From: Salibacterium aidingense DSM 18341
GTDB taxonomy: Bacteria > Bacillota > Bacilli > Bacillales > Marinococcaceae
Reading direction: 5' to 3'
Assembly: GCF_000429685.1 (NCBI RefSeq)
Contig: NZ_AUCI01000009.1
Coordinates: 62,001 to 126,000, forward strand
DNA: 64,000 nucleotides
Shown here: in pieces, positions 27,100 through 34,959 of the stretch
Layout: every line of letters starts with the position of its first letter
Position numbering within the stretch: the stretch's first letter is position 1
The notes under the pieces: model-generated
Told to the model about the DNA's origin: nothing
Seen by the model: only the letters and a program-made list of their open reading frames with translations
Database searches by the model: none
Made by a program: the position numbers and the translations under genes

Positions 27100-27102
27100 G
27101 AA

Positions 27103-27558
27103 ATGGCTTTCAAACGTTTTATCGGTTTGCTTATGGATATAATAATTTGGTTTTTTATCTTTTTTTATCCGATGATCTGGCTGATGGATATGCTTATTCC
27201 AACCCGCGTCGTCTCTTTGCTCCTTGTCCATGGAATGGTCCTGCTTCTTCTTACGGTTGCCGCCTATCAACGAGGTGGACAAACGTGGGGACAAAAAATA
27301 GTTGCAGTCGAAATAAAAACAATGAGCCATGAGGTTCCATCGTTTTTCAGGCTTTTGGCCCACTTTTTATCGGCCTATCTTCTTTACTTATATTCTTTCG
27401 GACTGCTCTATATCGTAAGTGTTATCGTTCAACAGATAAGAAAAGATAAACGAATGCTGCATGACTTAATCTCCGGGACAAAACTGGATGTTTCCCAAAC
27501 GGCAGAGATAAACACTCCACAAATTGGAGAAGGGGAAGGTAAGAATGAACAAATATAG
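27103..27558 (+). CDS. RDD-family membrane protein
   Basis: 151 residues, three to four membrane segments with RDD landmarks: FKRFIGLLMDIIIW (Arg and Asp of the family name) near residue 3, GQTWGQKIVAVEI near 56 and RKDKRMLHDLISGTKL near 112. Function of RDD proteins is usually transport-related or unknown. Three bases after the TadG-like gene; overlaps the following lipoprotein gene. Confidence 0.8.
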   Translation: MAFKRFIGLLMDIIIWFFIFFYPMIWLMDMLIPTRVVSLLLVHGMVLLLLTVAAYQRGGQTWGQKIVAVEIKTMSHEVPSFFRLLAHFLSAYLLYLYSFGLLYIVSVIVQQIRKDKRMLHDLISGTKLDVSQTAEINTPQIGEGEGKNEQI

Positions 27559-28054
27559 TATAATACTAATAACAATACTCCTTCTTCTGTTGGCCGCATG
27601 CGGGAATAACGCTGCCGAAGAAGCAGAAGAAGTGAGAGACCAAGCGTTAAATGAAGAATTCTGGCAGACCTATGATTATTTCATGACGGTGCAGACGTTG
27701 AATGCCGGACAGATTGAGTATTATTATCCACAAGTGATGGAAGGGCTGAATAAGCAAATAACAACGTTGAACGAATTAGATATTCAGACAGAAGACGTCG
27801 CTGAAATAAGAAATAGTTTTGTACAGGGGTTTGAGGCGATGCAGAGGGCGTATGAACCATTGGAAGGGGAATATGAAGCCATGTACAATGATACTCTGAG
27901 CACTGACTTGGAAGAAAATTATTCTGCGGAAATAGAAAAAAGTAACGAACAGATGACTAATGCTCTTGCAGGGTTAATGGAATATTTTGAATTTGAAGAA
28001 GGGGAAGAAGAAGAGATTATGCGAGAACTAGAACCTTGGATGACAGAACAATAA
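27545..28054 (+). CDS. Acidic lipoprotein, unknown function
   Basis: 169 residues. Signal peptide with lipobox LLAAC near residue 18, then a highly acidic, wholly helical mature part (EEAEEVRDQALNEEFWQTYD onward) with no recognised family. ATG 27545 is chosen because GGGGAAGGTAAG lies just before it and the signal peptide begins there. It would sit at the outer face of the membrane. Probable accessory factor of the Tad unit. Confidence 0.7.
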   Translation: MNKYSIILITILLLLLAACGNNAAEEAEEVRDQALNEEFWQTYDYFMTVQTLNAGQIEYYYPQVMEGLNKQITTLNELDIQTEDVAEIRNSFVQGFEAMQRAYEPLEGEYEAMYNDTLSTDLEENYSAEIEKSNEQMTNALAGLMEYFEFEEGEEEEIMRELEPWMTEQ

Positions 28055-28072
28055 TTGGAGGCTGACGAATAG

Positions 28073-29542
28073 ATGAAACCGGTCCATATGACAAAAAAGC
28101 TGACAAAAGCGCAGAAAAAGGCCTACAAACCTCACGCTTTGCCGGAATTCCCCATATATCGGACGTTTCCCATCGAGAAGGATGGCAGGTATTTTTATCT
28201 CGTAGGTCAGGTAAGTCTCGATGAAGAAGACCATTTTATGCAGTGGATGGTCCTGGATGACGAAGGAACTAGGGTGGATAAAACAACGGCAAGACCGATT
28301 CATGAAATTTACACGACGTGGCAGTGGGCGAGAAACCTATCGGATAGCTTAATTCCTTTGTTGGAAGAGCGAGAACAGCTGCATCCGGATCCGGAAGCAT
28401 TGGAACAGTTGATCCGACGGACCGCTGAACAGTTGAAACAGAGGCATAATGAGGATAATCCGGAAGAGATGCTGAAGTTTATAACGCTGTTCAGAAATAA
28501 GACGATCCGCGAACATGAAATTCTGGCGTTTCTTTATGAGTTAAAGGAAGTTGTTCAGAGAACGGAATCGGAAGGATCCTTGTCCGAGCAGAACGCAACA
28601 CGAATTCTAGAACTGTGGGAAGAACTTCAAGAAGAATATCAACCATGGATTCAACAAATATTTCATATCGAGTCAACAACTATTCAACAATTGGGAATAC
28701 AACTAAGAAATAAAAATAAAACAGTCGAAGAAAAGTATGCACGCTCCTTTTATCTGGAAAGAAATTATGTGCGATCAACAGCTTCTTCTCTTTCTTCTCT
28801 TTACGGTCGTTTTGATGGAGACTGGAACCACCTGCTGAAATGGCATTTTGAAGAGACCCGGATAGATCCCGAAAATCCAAAACCTCCCATTTCTTTCAAG
28901 GGTAAATATAAACCATATCCCGTCTTGAAAAAAATCTATCAGGCGATGGTTTATGCCATCATTCCTCTGGAAGCTTTAATATTTTTAGGGACATGGAATA
29001 TCGGTGTTTTAATTACAATCGGTGTACAACTGTTGGTCTTCGTTCCTGTTATTCGTATGTATTGGATGGGCGCAACTTTGCATCTCATTTTCCAGTGGAA
29101 AGAAATTATCGCGGATAAAAGCATGGTGATCGCGAGTTTCGAAGCCGATAATACGGGATCGGCCTCCGCGTTTAAAACCGGAGCAATCCTGGCTGCCGTC
29201 ATTGGCGGCATCATGTACGCTTTTTCGAGAGAATGGCCGCTGCTGCTTGGCTTTTTGATCGTCGCAGCCCTGTTGTATGGCTACGGGGAACTCTCCGCAC
29301 GCACATCGTTGTCCCGGACCAAAGTGGACTTTCACGAAGCCTGGATCAAAATCGGACCGAACGAGGTATGGAGTCATCAGATCCGGGATCTGTTGTGGGA
29401 AGGCGAGAGGACGCTGAAGATCGATCAGGGCAAAGACAAAGCGGCGTTTTGGATTCAGTTCAAACCAGAAGACAAGGAGGCTGCTGCCGCAGCGCTGGAA
29501 AAGTGGTGCGAGAAAAACGGTCAAACTGTGAACAGTGCATAA
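28073..29542 (+). CDS. Membrane protein with variable middle, copy 1
   Basis: 489 residues, family not recognised. N-terminal region (1-75) starts KLTKAQKKAYKPHALPEF; a helical charged middle (about 95-260) follows; then FKGKYKPYPVL, two membrane hairpins (about 285-330 and 365-405) and a C-terminal globular part, VDFHEAWIKIGPNEVWSHQ, which could be a PH-like fold. It lies 18 bases after the lipoprotein gene and 24 bases before a paralog. The two proteins match closely at both ends and only weakly in the middle. RBS GGAGG, eleven bases upstream. Confidence 0.75.
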   Translation: MKPVHMTKKLTKAQKKAYKPHALPEFPIYRTFPIEKDGRYFYLVGQVSLDEEDHFMQWMVLDDEGTRVDKTTARPIHEIYTTWQWARNLSDSLIPLLEEREQLHPDPEALEQLIRRTAEQLKQRHNEDNPEEMLKFITLFRNKTIREHEILAFLYELKEVVQRTESEGSLSEQNATRILELWEELQEEYQPWIQQIFHIESTTIQQLGIQLRNKNKTVEEKYARSFYLERNYVRSTASSLSSLYGRFDGDWNHLLKWHFEETRIDPENPKPPISFKGKYKPYPVLKKIYQAMVYAIIPLEALIFLGTWNIGVLITIGVQLLVFVPVIRMYWMGATLHLIFQWKEIIADKSMVIASFEADNTGSASAFKTGAILAAVIGGIMYAFSREWPLLLGFLIVAALLYGYGELSARTSLSRTKVDFHEAWIKIGPNEVWSHQIRDLLWEGERTLKIDQGKDKAAFWIQFKPEDKEAAAAALEKWCEKNGQTVNSA

Positions 29543-29566
29543 TCGTCCATAAAGGGAAGGATATTC

Positions 29567-31033
29567 ATGAAACCGGTTCATGTGAGAAAGAAGCTGACAA
29601 AAGCCCAGAAGAAAGTCTATATACCTCATGCTCTTCCGAAATTCCCCATTTATCGGACGTTTCCGATCGAAAAAGATAGAGAGTACTATTTTATCGTTGG
29701 TCAAGTTTCTACGGATGAGTATGAACATTTCATGCAGTGGATGGTATTGGATGAACAGGGGAATGTGCAGGAGGAAGATACCGCGAAATCTGTTTATGAG
29801 GCTTATACTCATTGGCTATGGGCAAAAAAACTGCCTGATTCTTTGTCTTCTTTTCTGGAAAAACGAAAGGATATGGATCCGGACTCGGAACGAATGGAAC
29901 AGCTGATTGAACGGGTTGCTAAAGAGGCTAAGAATGTTTATAGCGATGAAATATCTTTAGACATTTTTTCTTTCATCTCTGTCTTGAAAGATAAACCAGC
30001 TTATGAAGAGCAAATTATAGAGTATCATTCTGCTATAAAGGAGCTCGTTCAACAGATAGAGTCGGAGCAACGTTTATCAGAGATGAAAGGCTGTCAAATT
30101 ATAGACTTGTGGGAATCTTTTATAAAAGAATATAATCCCTGGCTTCTGAAATTATTTCATTTTAATGAACATGTAGTTCTTGATACATGGCTTGAAAGAG
30201 AAAAAAACTTTCAAGAAGAAGCAGACTATATTTCTAATATTATTTTAGAACGTAATTGTATGAACTCCACAGCATTAACTATTTCCTATCTTTCTGATTA
30301 TTTTGATGGCGACTGGGAAAATTTATTGGAGTGGCATTTTGAAAAGACCCGAGTAGACCCCGAAAACCCAAACCCCCCTATCTCCTTTAAGGGCAAATAT
30401 AAACCGTATCCTGTTCTGAACTGGATCTACAAGGCATTTATCTATGCCATCCTTCCTTTGGAAGCTCTTTTGTTTTTAGGGACGTGGAATACCGGGATTC
30501 TGGTTACGATCGGCGTTCAGTTGCTGGTATTCATTCCTATTATCCGAACCTATCGGGTGGGGGCAACTTTGCATCTCATTTTCCAGTGGAAAGAAATTAT
30601 CGCGGATAAAAGCATGGTGATCGCGAGTTTCGAAGCCGATAATACGGGATCGGCCTCCGCGTTTAAAACCGGAGCAATCCTGGCTGCCGTCATTGGCGGC
30701 ATCATGTACGCTTTTTCGAGGGAATGGCCGCTGCTGCTTGGCTTTTTGATCGTAGCTGTTCTGTTGTATGGCTATGGGGAACTCTCCGCACGCACATCGT
30801 TGCCCCGGACCAAAGTGGACTTTCACGAAGCCTGGATCAAAATCGGGGCGAACGAGGTATGGAGTCATCAGATAAGAGGTCTTTCCTGGGAAGAGGAGCG
30901 GACATTAAAAATTGATCAGGGCAAAGACAAAGCGGCGTTTTGGATTCGGTTCAAACCAGAAGACAAGGAGGCTGCTGCCGCAACGCTGGAAAAGTGGTGC
31001 GAGAAAAACAACCGCTCCGTTTCCGGTTTATAA
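29567..31033 (+). CDS. Membrane protein with variable middle, copy 2
   Basis: 488 residues, tandem paralog of the preceding gene. The N-terminal 75 residues and everything after residue about 265 are strongly conserved; residues about 95-260 are only about 30 percent identical and are encoded by more AT-rich DNA. DNA from 30563 to 30753 matches copy 1 (29072-29262) with one mismatch, which points to recent gene conversion. RBS AAGGGAAGG. It is the last gene before a strong terminator. Confidence 0.75.
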   Translation: MKPVHVRKKLTKAQKKVYIPHALPKFPIYRTFPIEKDREYYFIVGQVSTDEYEHFMQWMVLDEQGNVQEEDTAKSVYEAYTHWLWAKKLPDSLSSFLEKRKDMDPDSERMEQLIERVAKEAKNVYSDEISLDIFSFISVLKDKPAYEEQIIEYHSAIKELVQQIESEQRLSEMKGCQIIDLWESFIKEYNPWLLKLFHFNEHVVLDTWLEREKNFQEEADYISNIILERNCMNSTALTISYLSDYFDGDWENLLEWHFEKTRVDPENPNPPISFKGKYKPYPVLNWIYKAFIYAILPLEALLFLGTWNTGILVTIGVQLLVFIPIIRTYRVGATLHLIFQWKEIIADKSMVIASFEADNTGSASAFKTGAILAAVIGGIMYAFSREWPLLLGFLIVAVLLYGYGELSARTSLPRTKVDFHEAWIKIGANEVWSHQIRGLSWEEERTLKIDQGKDKAAFWIRFKPEDKEAAAATLEKWCEKNNRSVSGL

Positions 31034-31073
31034 GAAATAGACGAGTCTGGGACAAAACATTATCATGGACAAA

Positions 31074-31112
31074 AAATCCGAACGATTTTTTCCATAAATC
31101 GTTCGGATTTTT
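31074..31112 (+). terminator. Terminator of the Tad locus
   Basis: AAATCCGAACGATTT (31074-31088) pairs perfectly with AAATCGTTCGGATTT (31096-31110), followed by further T. Bidirectional in form. Confidence 0.9.
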
Positions 31113-31132
31113 GTGTATTGTTCTATCGCTGC

Positions 31133-31243
31133 GTCAAAATAGGTCGCTTTCCGCGGGCACGGCTCGAGCCTCCTCGGAAGAAAGCCACTTCCTGCGGGGT
31201 CTCGAGACTCGTGCTTTTCCCGCAGGAGTCGACCTATTTTGAC
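31133..31243. repeat. Bacillaceae-type intergenic hairpin repeat
   Basis: Outer arms GTCAAAATAGGTCG (31133-31146) and CGACCTATTTTGAC (31230-31243) are perfect complements. Inside, CTTTCCGCGGGCACGGCTCG is mirrored by CGTGCTTTTCCCGCAGG with partial pairing. The core is the kind found in many copies in halophilic and alkaliphilic Bacillaceae. A degenerate relative occurs at 33151-33296. Confidence 0.75.
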
Positions 31244-31358
31244 TCCGCTGAATGGACGTTCTTGTTATATAAACCCGATGTCCGTTTTACCAATTTTTCT
31301 TTCGTTTGGCCCAACCACCTTCTCTATTCAGCCGAGGCCGGCCACGGAGACTCCAGAT

Positions 31359-31391
31359 TCACTTGGTAATGCGATCTTCTTTACCAAGTGA
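31359..31391. repeat. Perfect 11-bp hairpin
   Basis: TCACTTGGTAA and TTACCAAGTGA around an 11-base loop (31370-31380). No T-run on either side, so not an ordinary terminator. Confidence 0.6.
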
Positions 31392-31494
31392 GCTGAAGCC
31401 GTCCCCATGGAAAATTGTTTTGTTCGGGTTTTCGGCCATTTCCTATCCTTCTGTCCCGGCCTCGTTTTTACATGCTGCCTATTCACGTAAATAA

Positions 31495-32364
31495 TCAGGA
31501 AGAAATAAACTCCCCGCCGTTAATATGAACGGCCTGTCCGGTCATGTAAGAAGATTCATCTGACGCTAGAAACACATAAGCTCCGGCGTGTTCAGAAGGC
31601 TGCCCGGGACGTCCCATCGGGCTGTTCGTTCCGAACTGGGCCACTTGATCCGCAGAGAACGTCGATGGAATGAGCGGTGTCCATACCGGTCCGGGGGCTA
31701 CCATATTAATCCGTATCCCTTTCTGCGCAAGCGGCTGTGCCAAACTACGTGTGAACGAAACAATCGCTCCTTTTGCCGCAGAATAATCAATAAGCTGCGG
31801 ATGACCGCGGTAGGCGTTGATAGACGTGGTATTGATGATGGAGCTGCCTTCTTTCAGAAAAGGGATCGCTGCTTTCGTTAAATGAAAATACGAGAAAAAA
31901 TTAGTCTGAAAGGTTTCTTCCAACTGCTCGGTCGACACTTCGGAAATGTCATTACGGACATACTGGACGGCTGCATTGTTCACGACGATATCGAGTGCGC
32001 CCAATGTCGTTACCGTTTGCTGGACGGCATCTTTGCAGAAAGATTCCTGTTTTACATCACCTGGAAGAAGCAGGCATTGAACGCCCTCAGCTTCTACCAG
32101 CTGTTTGGTTTCTTCGGCATCACTGTGTTCATTGTAGTACACAATCGTGACATTGGCCCCTTCTTTCGCATAGACCATCGAAACGGCACGGCCGATGCCG
32201 CTGTCCCCGCCGGTTACAAGCGCGGTTTTGCCGGTGAGTTTACCGCTTCCTTTATATTCTTTCGGCTGCACTGGAAGAGGATTCATCTGTGATTCGATAC
32301 CGGGCTGGGAAGGCTGGGTCTGCGCCGGCTGCCCGTTTGTCTGTTGTTGTCTTGGATCTATCAT
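31495..32364 (-). CDS. SDR oxidoreductase, YdaD/YhxC-like stress type
   Basis: 289 residues. A Gln/Pro-rich N-terminal extension (1-45) precedes a classical short-chain dehydrogenase: TGGDSGIGRAV (TGxxxGIG cofactor loop), NNAAVQ, Ser in INTTSINAY, and the catalytic Tyr-x-x-x-Lys as YSAAK, ending INGGEF. The extension is typical of the YdaD/YhxC/YhdF group of general-stress proteins in Bacillus. Substrate unknown. ATG 32364 has AAGGAGGATAACA upstream; a longer reading from 32385 would cover that site. A sigma-B-like promoter precedes it. Confidence 0.88.
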   Translation of the reverse strand: MIDPRQQQTNGQPAQTQPSQPGIESQMNPLPVQPKEYKGSGKLTGKTALVTGGDSGIGRAVSMVYAKEGANVTIVYYNEHSDAEETKQLVEAEGVQCLLLPGDVKQESFCKDAVQQTVTTLGALDIVVNNAAVQYVRNDISEVSTEQLEETFQTNFFSYFHLTKAAIPFLKEGSSIINTTSINAYRGHPQLIDYSAAKGAIVSFTRSLAQPLAQKGIRINMVAPGPVWTPLIPSTFSADQVAQFGTNSPMGRPGQPSEHAGAYVFLASDESSYMTGQAVHINGGEFISS

Positions 32365-32402
32365 TGTTATCCTCCTTCTTTCCATTCAAATCATTGCTAT
32401 CC

Positions 32403-32428
32403 TTATCCTTCCACAATAAAAGCTAAAC
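32403..32428 (-). promoter_or_regulatory. Sigma-B-like promoter of SDR gene
   Basis: Minus strand GTTTAG (32428-32423), 14 bases, GGATAA (32408-32403). The sigma-B pattern is GTTTAA-N12-15-GGGTAT, so three bases differ in total. Plausible given the protein family. Confidence 0.5.
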
Positions 32429-32471
32429 AAATCAATGAATTTCTTATAAAATGAAAGCGGGAGGCGTTGAA

Positions 32472-32828
32472 ATGAAATTAACCTTGAAACATGTCCAGAT
32501 TAATGTATCGGATCTGGAACGAGCCGTGAAGTGGTATGAAAAGATGCTGGATTTTAAAGCCAGCTCGATGTGGCCGCCGGAAAAACCGGAATATGCTGAT
32601 TTTGAGACAGGAGGCCAGGTTACCTTTGCATTGGCAAAAGGCACGCCGTATCCATCCGGCGCCCGTTGTAACTTTTATGTAGAAGATGTGGAGCTTTGCT
32701 GGAAAAAACTGAAAGATCGGGCCGTTATTTTAGAATCGTTACATAATACCCCATACGGGCTGCGCCGCTTCAGTATTAAAGATCCGGACGGAAATGAATT
32801 GGGCTTTGTACAGGACGATTCGTTGTAA
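32472..32828 (+). CDS. VOC-family (glyoxalase-like) protein
   Basis: 118 residues, one vicinal-oxygen-chelate unit: KHVQINVSDLERAVKWYEKM (about 5-24), FYVEDVELCWKKLK (about 65-78), FSIKDPDGNELGFVQ (about 99-113) with the late Glu ligand. Metal ligands look incomplete (the first His is in KHVQI, the last Glu in NELGF). Substrate unknown. ATG 32472 has GGGAGG seven bases upstream, better than the upstream in-frame ATG at 32451. Confidence 0.82.
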   Translation: MKLTLKHVQINVSDLERAVKWYEKMLDFKASSMWPPEKPEYADFETGGQVTFALAKGTPYPSGARCNFYVEDVELCWKKLKDRAVILESLHNTPYGLRRFSIKDPDGNELGFVQDDSL

Positions 32829-33150
32829 TAACCTCTGCTGGAACAGAGTTTGGTTCTTTTGCTGCGGCCGTTTTTGGGATCTTTGGATGTGTACATATCA
32901 TTAATGGGTCGGAGACATCGGCTTCTATCACAGGAGGTACCGCATCCCCCCCCGTTTCGAGATACAGGTCTGGATATAATCACAATCAGGAAGTGTTTGG
33001 TACGAGGAGCTGTTTTAAATGTGACAGCTCCTTTCTCTATGCTTTGGCAAACTACCCATGGACAGTAGCGGAAGGCGGCTGAAAAAGTATAAAAAAGGTA
33101 TATGTACTGTTTATTTTTAACGTTTGTTGAATAAAAAAAAGACGGGTCCC

Positions 33151-33296
33151 TGCGAAGACTCGCTTTCCGCGGGCATGCCCCTCCAGTACTACCATCTGCA
33201 AGAAGCGAATCAACAAATATTGGTGTCTAATCACAGAGGAGCAACTCATTCCTGCTGGAGTTTCGCCTGCACCGGCAGCTCATTTAATTCTTCGCA
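33151..33296. repeat. Degenerate copy of the hairpin repeat
   Basis: CGCTTTCCGCGGGCA (33161-33175) is identical to the core of the repeat at 31133-31243, and GCGAAG near 33153 is mirrored by CTTCGC near 33290. Inner arms are decayed. Confidence 0.5.
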
Positions 33297-33419
33297 TCTT
33301 GCTACTTTGAATGGTCATTGGATACCACCCCTTTTTTAGGCTTGAATATAATTTTTATGTTACATAATTTCACACCCGGCCTGACTCGTAAGTCCTCAAG
33401 CTTTTATTCATTAATTTCT

Positions 33420-33428
33420 TGATATAAT
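33420..33428 (+). promoter_or_regulatory. Extended -10 promoter of catabolic operon
   Basis: TGATATAAT is a perfect extended -10 (TGnTATAAT). The -35 is poor. A transcript from about 33435 would have a leader of about 160 bases. Confidence 0.55.
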
Positions 33429-33458
33429 AGGGAGTTTTTGAATCAAGGAGTTATTGTT

Positions 33459-33473
33459 ATGAAGATTATCTAA
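33459..33473 (+). CDS. Four-codon mini-ORF MKII in leader
   Basis: ATG AAG ATT ATC then TAA, preceded by CAAGGAGTTATTGTT, a good ribosome site at normal spacing. Too short to be a functional protein; could be a regulatory upstream ORF on the leader of the catabolic operon, or chance. Confidence 0.3.
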   Translation: MKII

Positions 33474-33531
33474 CAAAAAATTTTAATATTCTAACAATTA
33501 AACGGCTATCTTTTAGTGAAAATACACAATG

Positions 33532-33569
33532 ACTCTAATGGATATTTGACCTTATCATATCCATAGAGT
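33532..33569 (+). promoter_or_regulatory. Leader hairpin or operator
   Basis: ACTCTAATGGATAT (33532-33545) and ATATCCATAGAGT (33557-33569) pair over 13 bp with one bulged base. It ends about 10 bases before the ribosome site of the first oxidase gene, so it may be an operator or a translation-control hairpin. No T-run follows. Confidence 0.55.
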
Positions 33570-33596
33570 TCTCATGAATAAGAGGAGGAGTAATAA

Positions 33597-34931
33597 ATGA
33601 GCGCTTTACCAGCTAAACGTTTCACCGAAGTGATGGAGGAGGGGGAGTTTTTTCAGAAAAAGGATATGGTAGGGAAATTATCCAAGGATTATTACTGGTA
33701 TTCCCCGGTTCTAGCAGAAGAATTGAAAGAAAAAAGCGCTGATTTTGTGATACGTCCGAAATCCATCGCTTCTTTAAAAGCCGGCTTAACCGCTGCTGTG
33801 AAAGAAAAACTGCCAGTGACGATCCGGGGGGCTGGAACCGGCAATTATGGACAGGCAGTCCCGCTGCATGGCGGACTCTTGGTGGATATGAGCGAACTGA
33901 ACCGGATGATGGAAGTAGGAGAAGGGTTTGTCCGGGTGCAGGCGGGGATGAAAATCCGTGAACTGGAACGGAAGTTAGTCCCGACAAATCAGGAATTGAC
34001 GATTTACCCGTCCACCTTTGCTAAAGCTACGATGGGAGGATTCATTGCAGGTGGTTCTGGTGGAATTGGTTCGATCACATGGGGCAACCTGTGGGACGGA
34101 AATGTGCTGGAAGCCACGGTGCTGACAATGGAAGAGGAAGTAAGAGAACTCAACGTAACTGGGGAGGAGCTGAAGAACTATATTCACAGTTACGGCGTAA
34201 ACGGTATTCTCGTAGATGTGACCATCCCGGTGAAACCAAAAACCTCCTGGTCCCAGTATATTCTGAATTTTTCAGATTTTTTTCAAGCGATGAGCTTTGC
34301 CAGAGAGTTGTCAGAATCCCCTGGGAAAAAAAGACTGGTAACGGTATTTGAGAGGGAGATCGGAGATTTCTTTTTACCCCTTCGAAATGAATTGAAAGAC
34401 TGTGGTGATCTCGTATTTATAGAAATAGCGGAAGAAAGTGAAAAAGATATGCTGGAGCTGGCGCAGCAATACGGGGGAATATTTATTTATCAAAAGGAGG
34501 CAGAATTATACCGGAAAGGGATGGGTATCTCTGACTTCACCTGGAATCATACGACATTGTGGGCGATGAAAACAGATCCTGCCTGGACTTATTTACAGAA
34601 TTTTTTCTCTCTTGAAAATGTTGAGTCGCAAATAAAGACTGTTAAGGAGAAATACGGTGGGGAAGTGCTGCTTCATTTTGAATGGATTATGGATAAAGGC
34701 CGGCTTGTGCCGGCTGCTCTGCCTCTTATTAAATTTACTTCAAAGAAAAGACTATATGAAATTATTACATTTTTAAATGATATTGGGGCTGGGACAAATG
34801 ACCCTCATACGTATTTACTCGGTGCCGGCGGATGGGACCTGCAGCTGCAGGCTATCGTTGAGAAGAAAAAGGAAAATGATCCACATGGTTTATTAAATCA
34901 AGGGAAAATTCCGAATTTTGAGACCGTTTAA
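33597..34931 (+). CDS. FAD-linked oxidase/dehydrogenase, first
   Basis: 444 residues, vanillyl-alcohol-oxidase/GlcD-type FAD_binding_4 domain. The flavin-binding loop is TIRGAGTGNYGQAVPLHGGLLVDMSELN (about 75-102), followed by STFAKATMGGFIAGGSGGIGS (about 141-161). The C-terminal substrate domain resembles no characterised subfamily that I can name. The operon carries a second, similar oxidase at 36913. Strong ribosome site GAGGAGG eight bases from the ATG. First gene of a seven-gene unit. Confidence 0.85.
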   Translation: MSALPAKRFTEVMEEGEFFQKKDMVGKLSKDYYWYSPVLAEELKEKSADFVIRPKSIASLKAGLTAAVKEKLPVTIRGAGTGNYGQAVPLHGGLLVDMSELNRMMEVGEGFVRVQAGMKIRELERKLVPTNQELTIYPSTFAKATMGGFIAGGSGGIGSITWGNLWDGNVLEATVLTMEEEVRELNVTGEELKNYIHSYGVNGILVDVTIPVKPKTSWSQYILNFSDFFQAMSFARELSESPGKKRLVTVFEREIGDFFLPLRNELKDCGDLVFIEIAEESEKDMLELAQQYGGIFIYQKEAELYRKGMGISDFTWNHTTLWAMKTDPAWTYLQNFFSLENVESQIKTVKEKYGGEVLLHFEWIMDKGRLVPAALPLIKFTSKKRLYEIITFLNDIGAGTNDPHTYLLGAGGWDLQLQAIVEKKKENDPHGLLNQGKIPNFETV

Positions 34932-34959
34932 TCTCATTTCTGAAAGGAGCATGTTTCTG

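Larger units (their letters stand above)
31034..31494. other. Intergenic region with terminator and hairpins
   Basis: No gene seen. It contains the Tad-locus terminator, a 111-bp inverted repeat and a second perfect hairpin at 31359-31391, described separately. Confidence 0.6.
32829..33596. other. Long intergenic region before catabolic operon
   Basis: 768 bases without a credible gene. Contents are a degenerate hairpin repeat (33151-33296), an extended -10 promoter (33420-33428), a four-codon reading frame and a leader hairpin. The stretch 32830-33140 shows nothing identifiable. Confidence 0.5.

Noticed and set aside
29009-29812. 267-codon minus-strand frame across the tandem paralogs
   Set aside because: It spans the junction of two clear plus-strand genes with ribosome sites and has no start signal of its own.
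33429-33596. Guanidine-type riboswitch in the catabolic operon leader
   Set aside because: The paired ACGR-loop hairpins of mini-ykkC or the ykkC core are not present.
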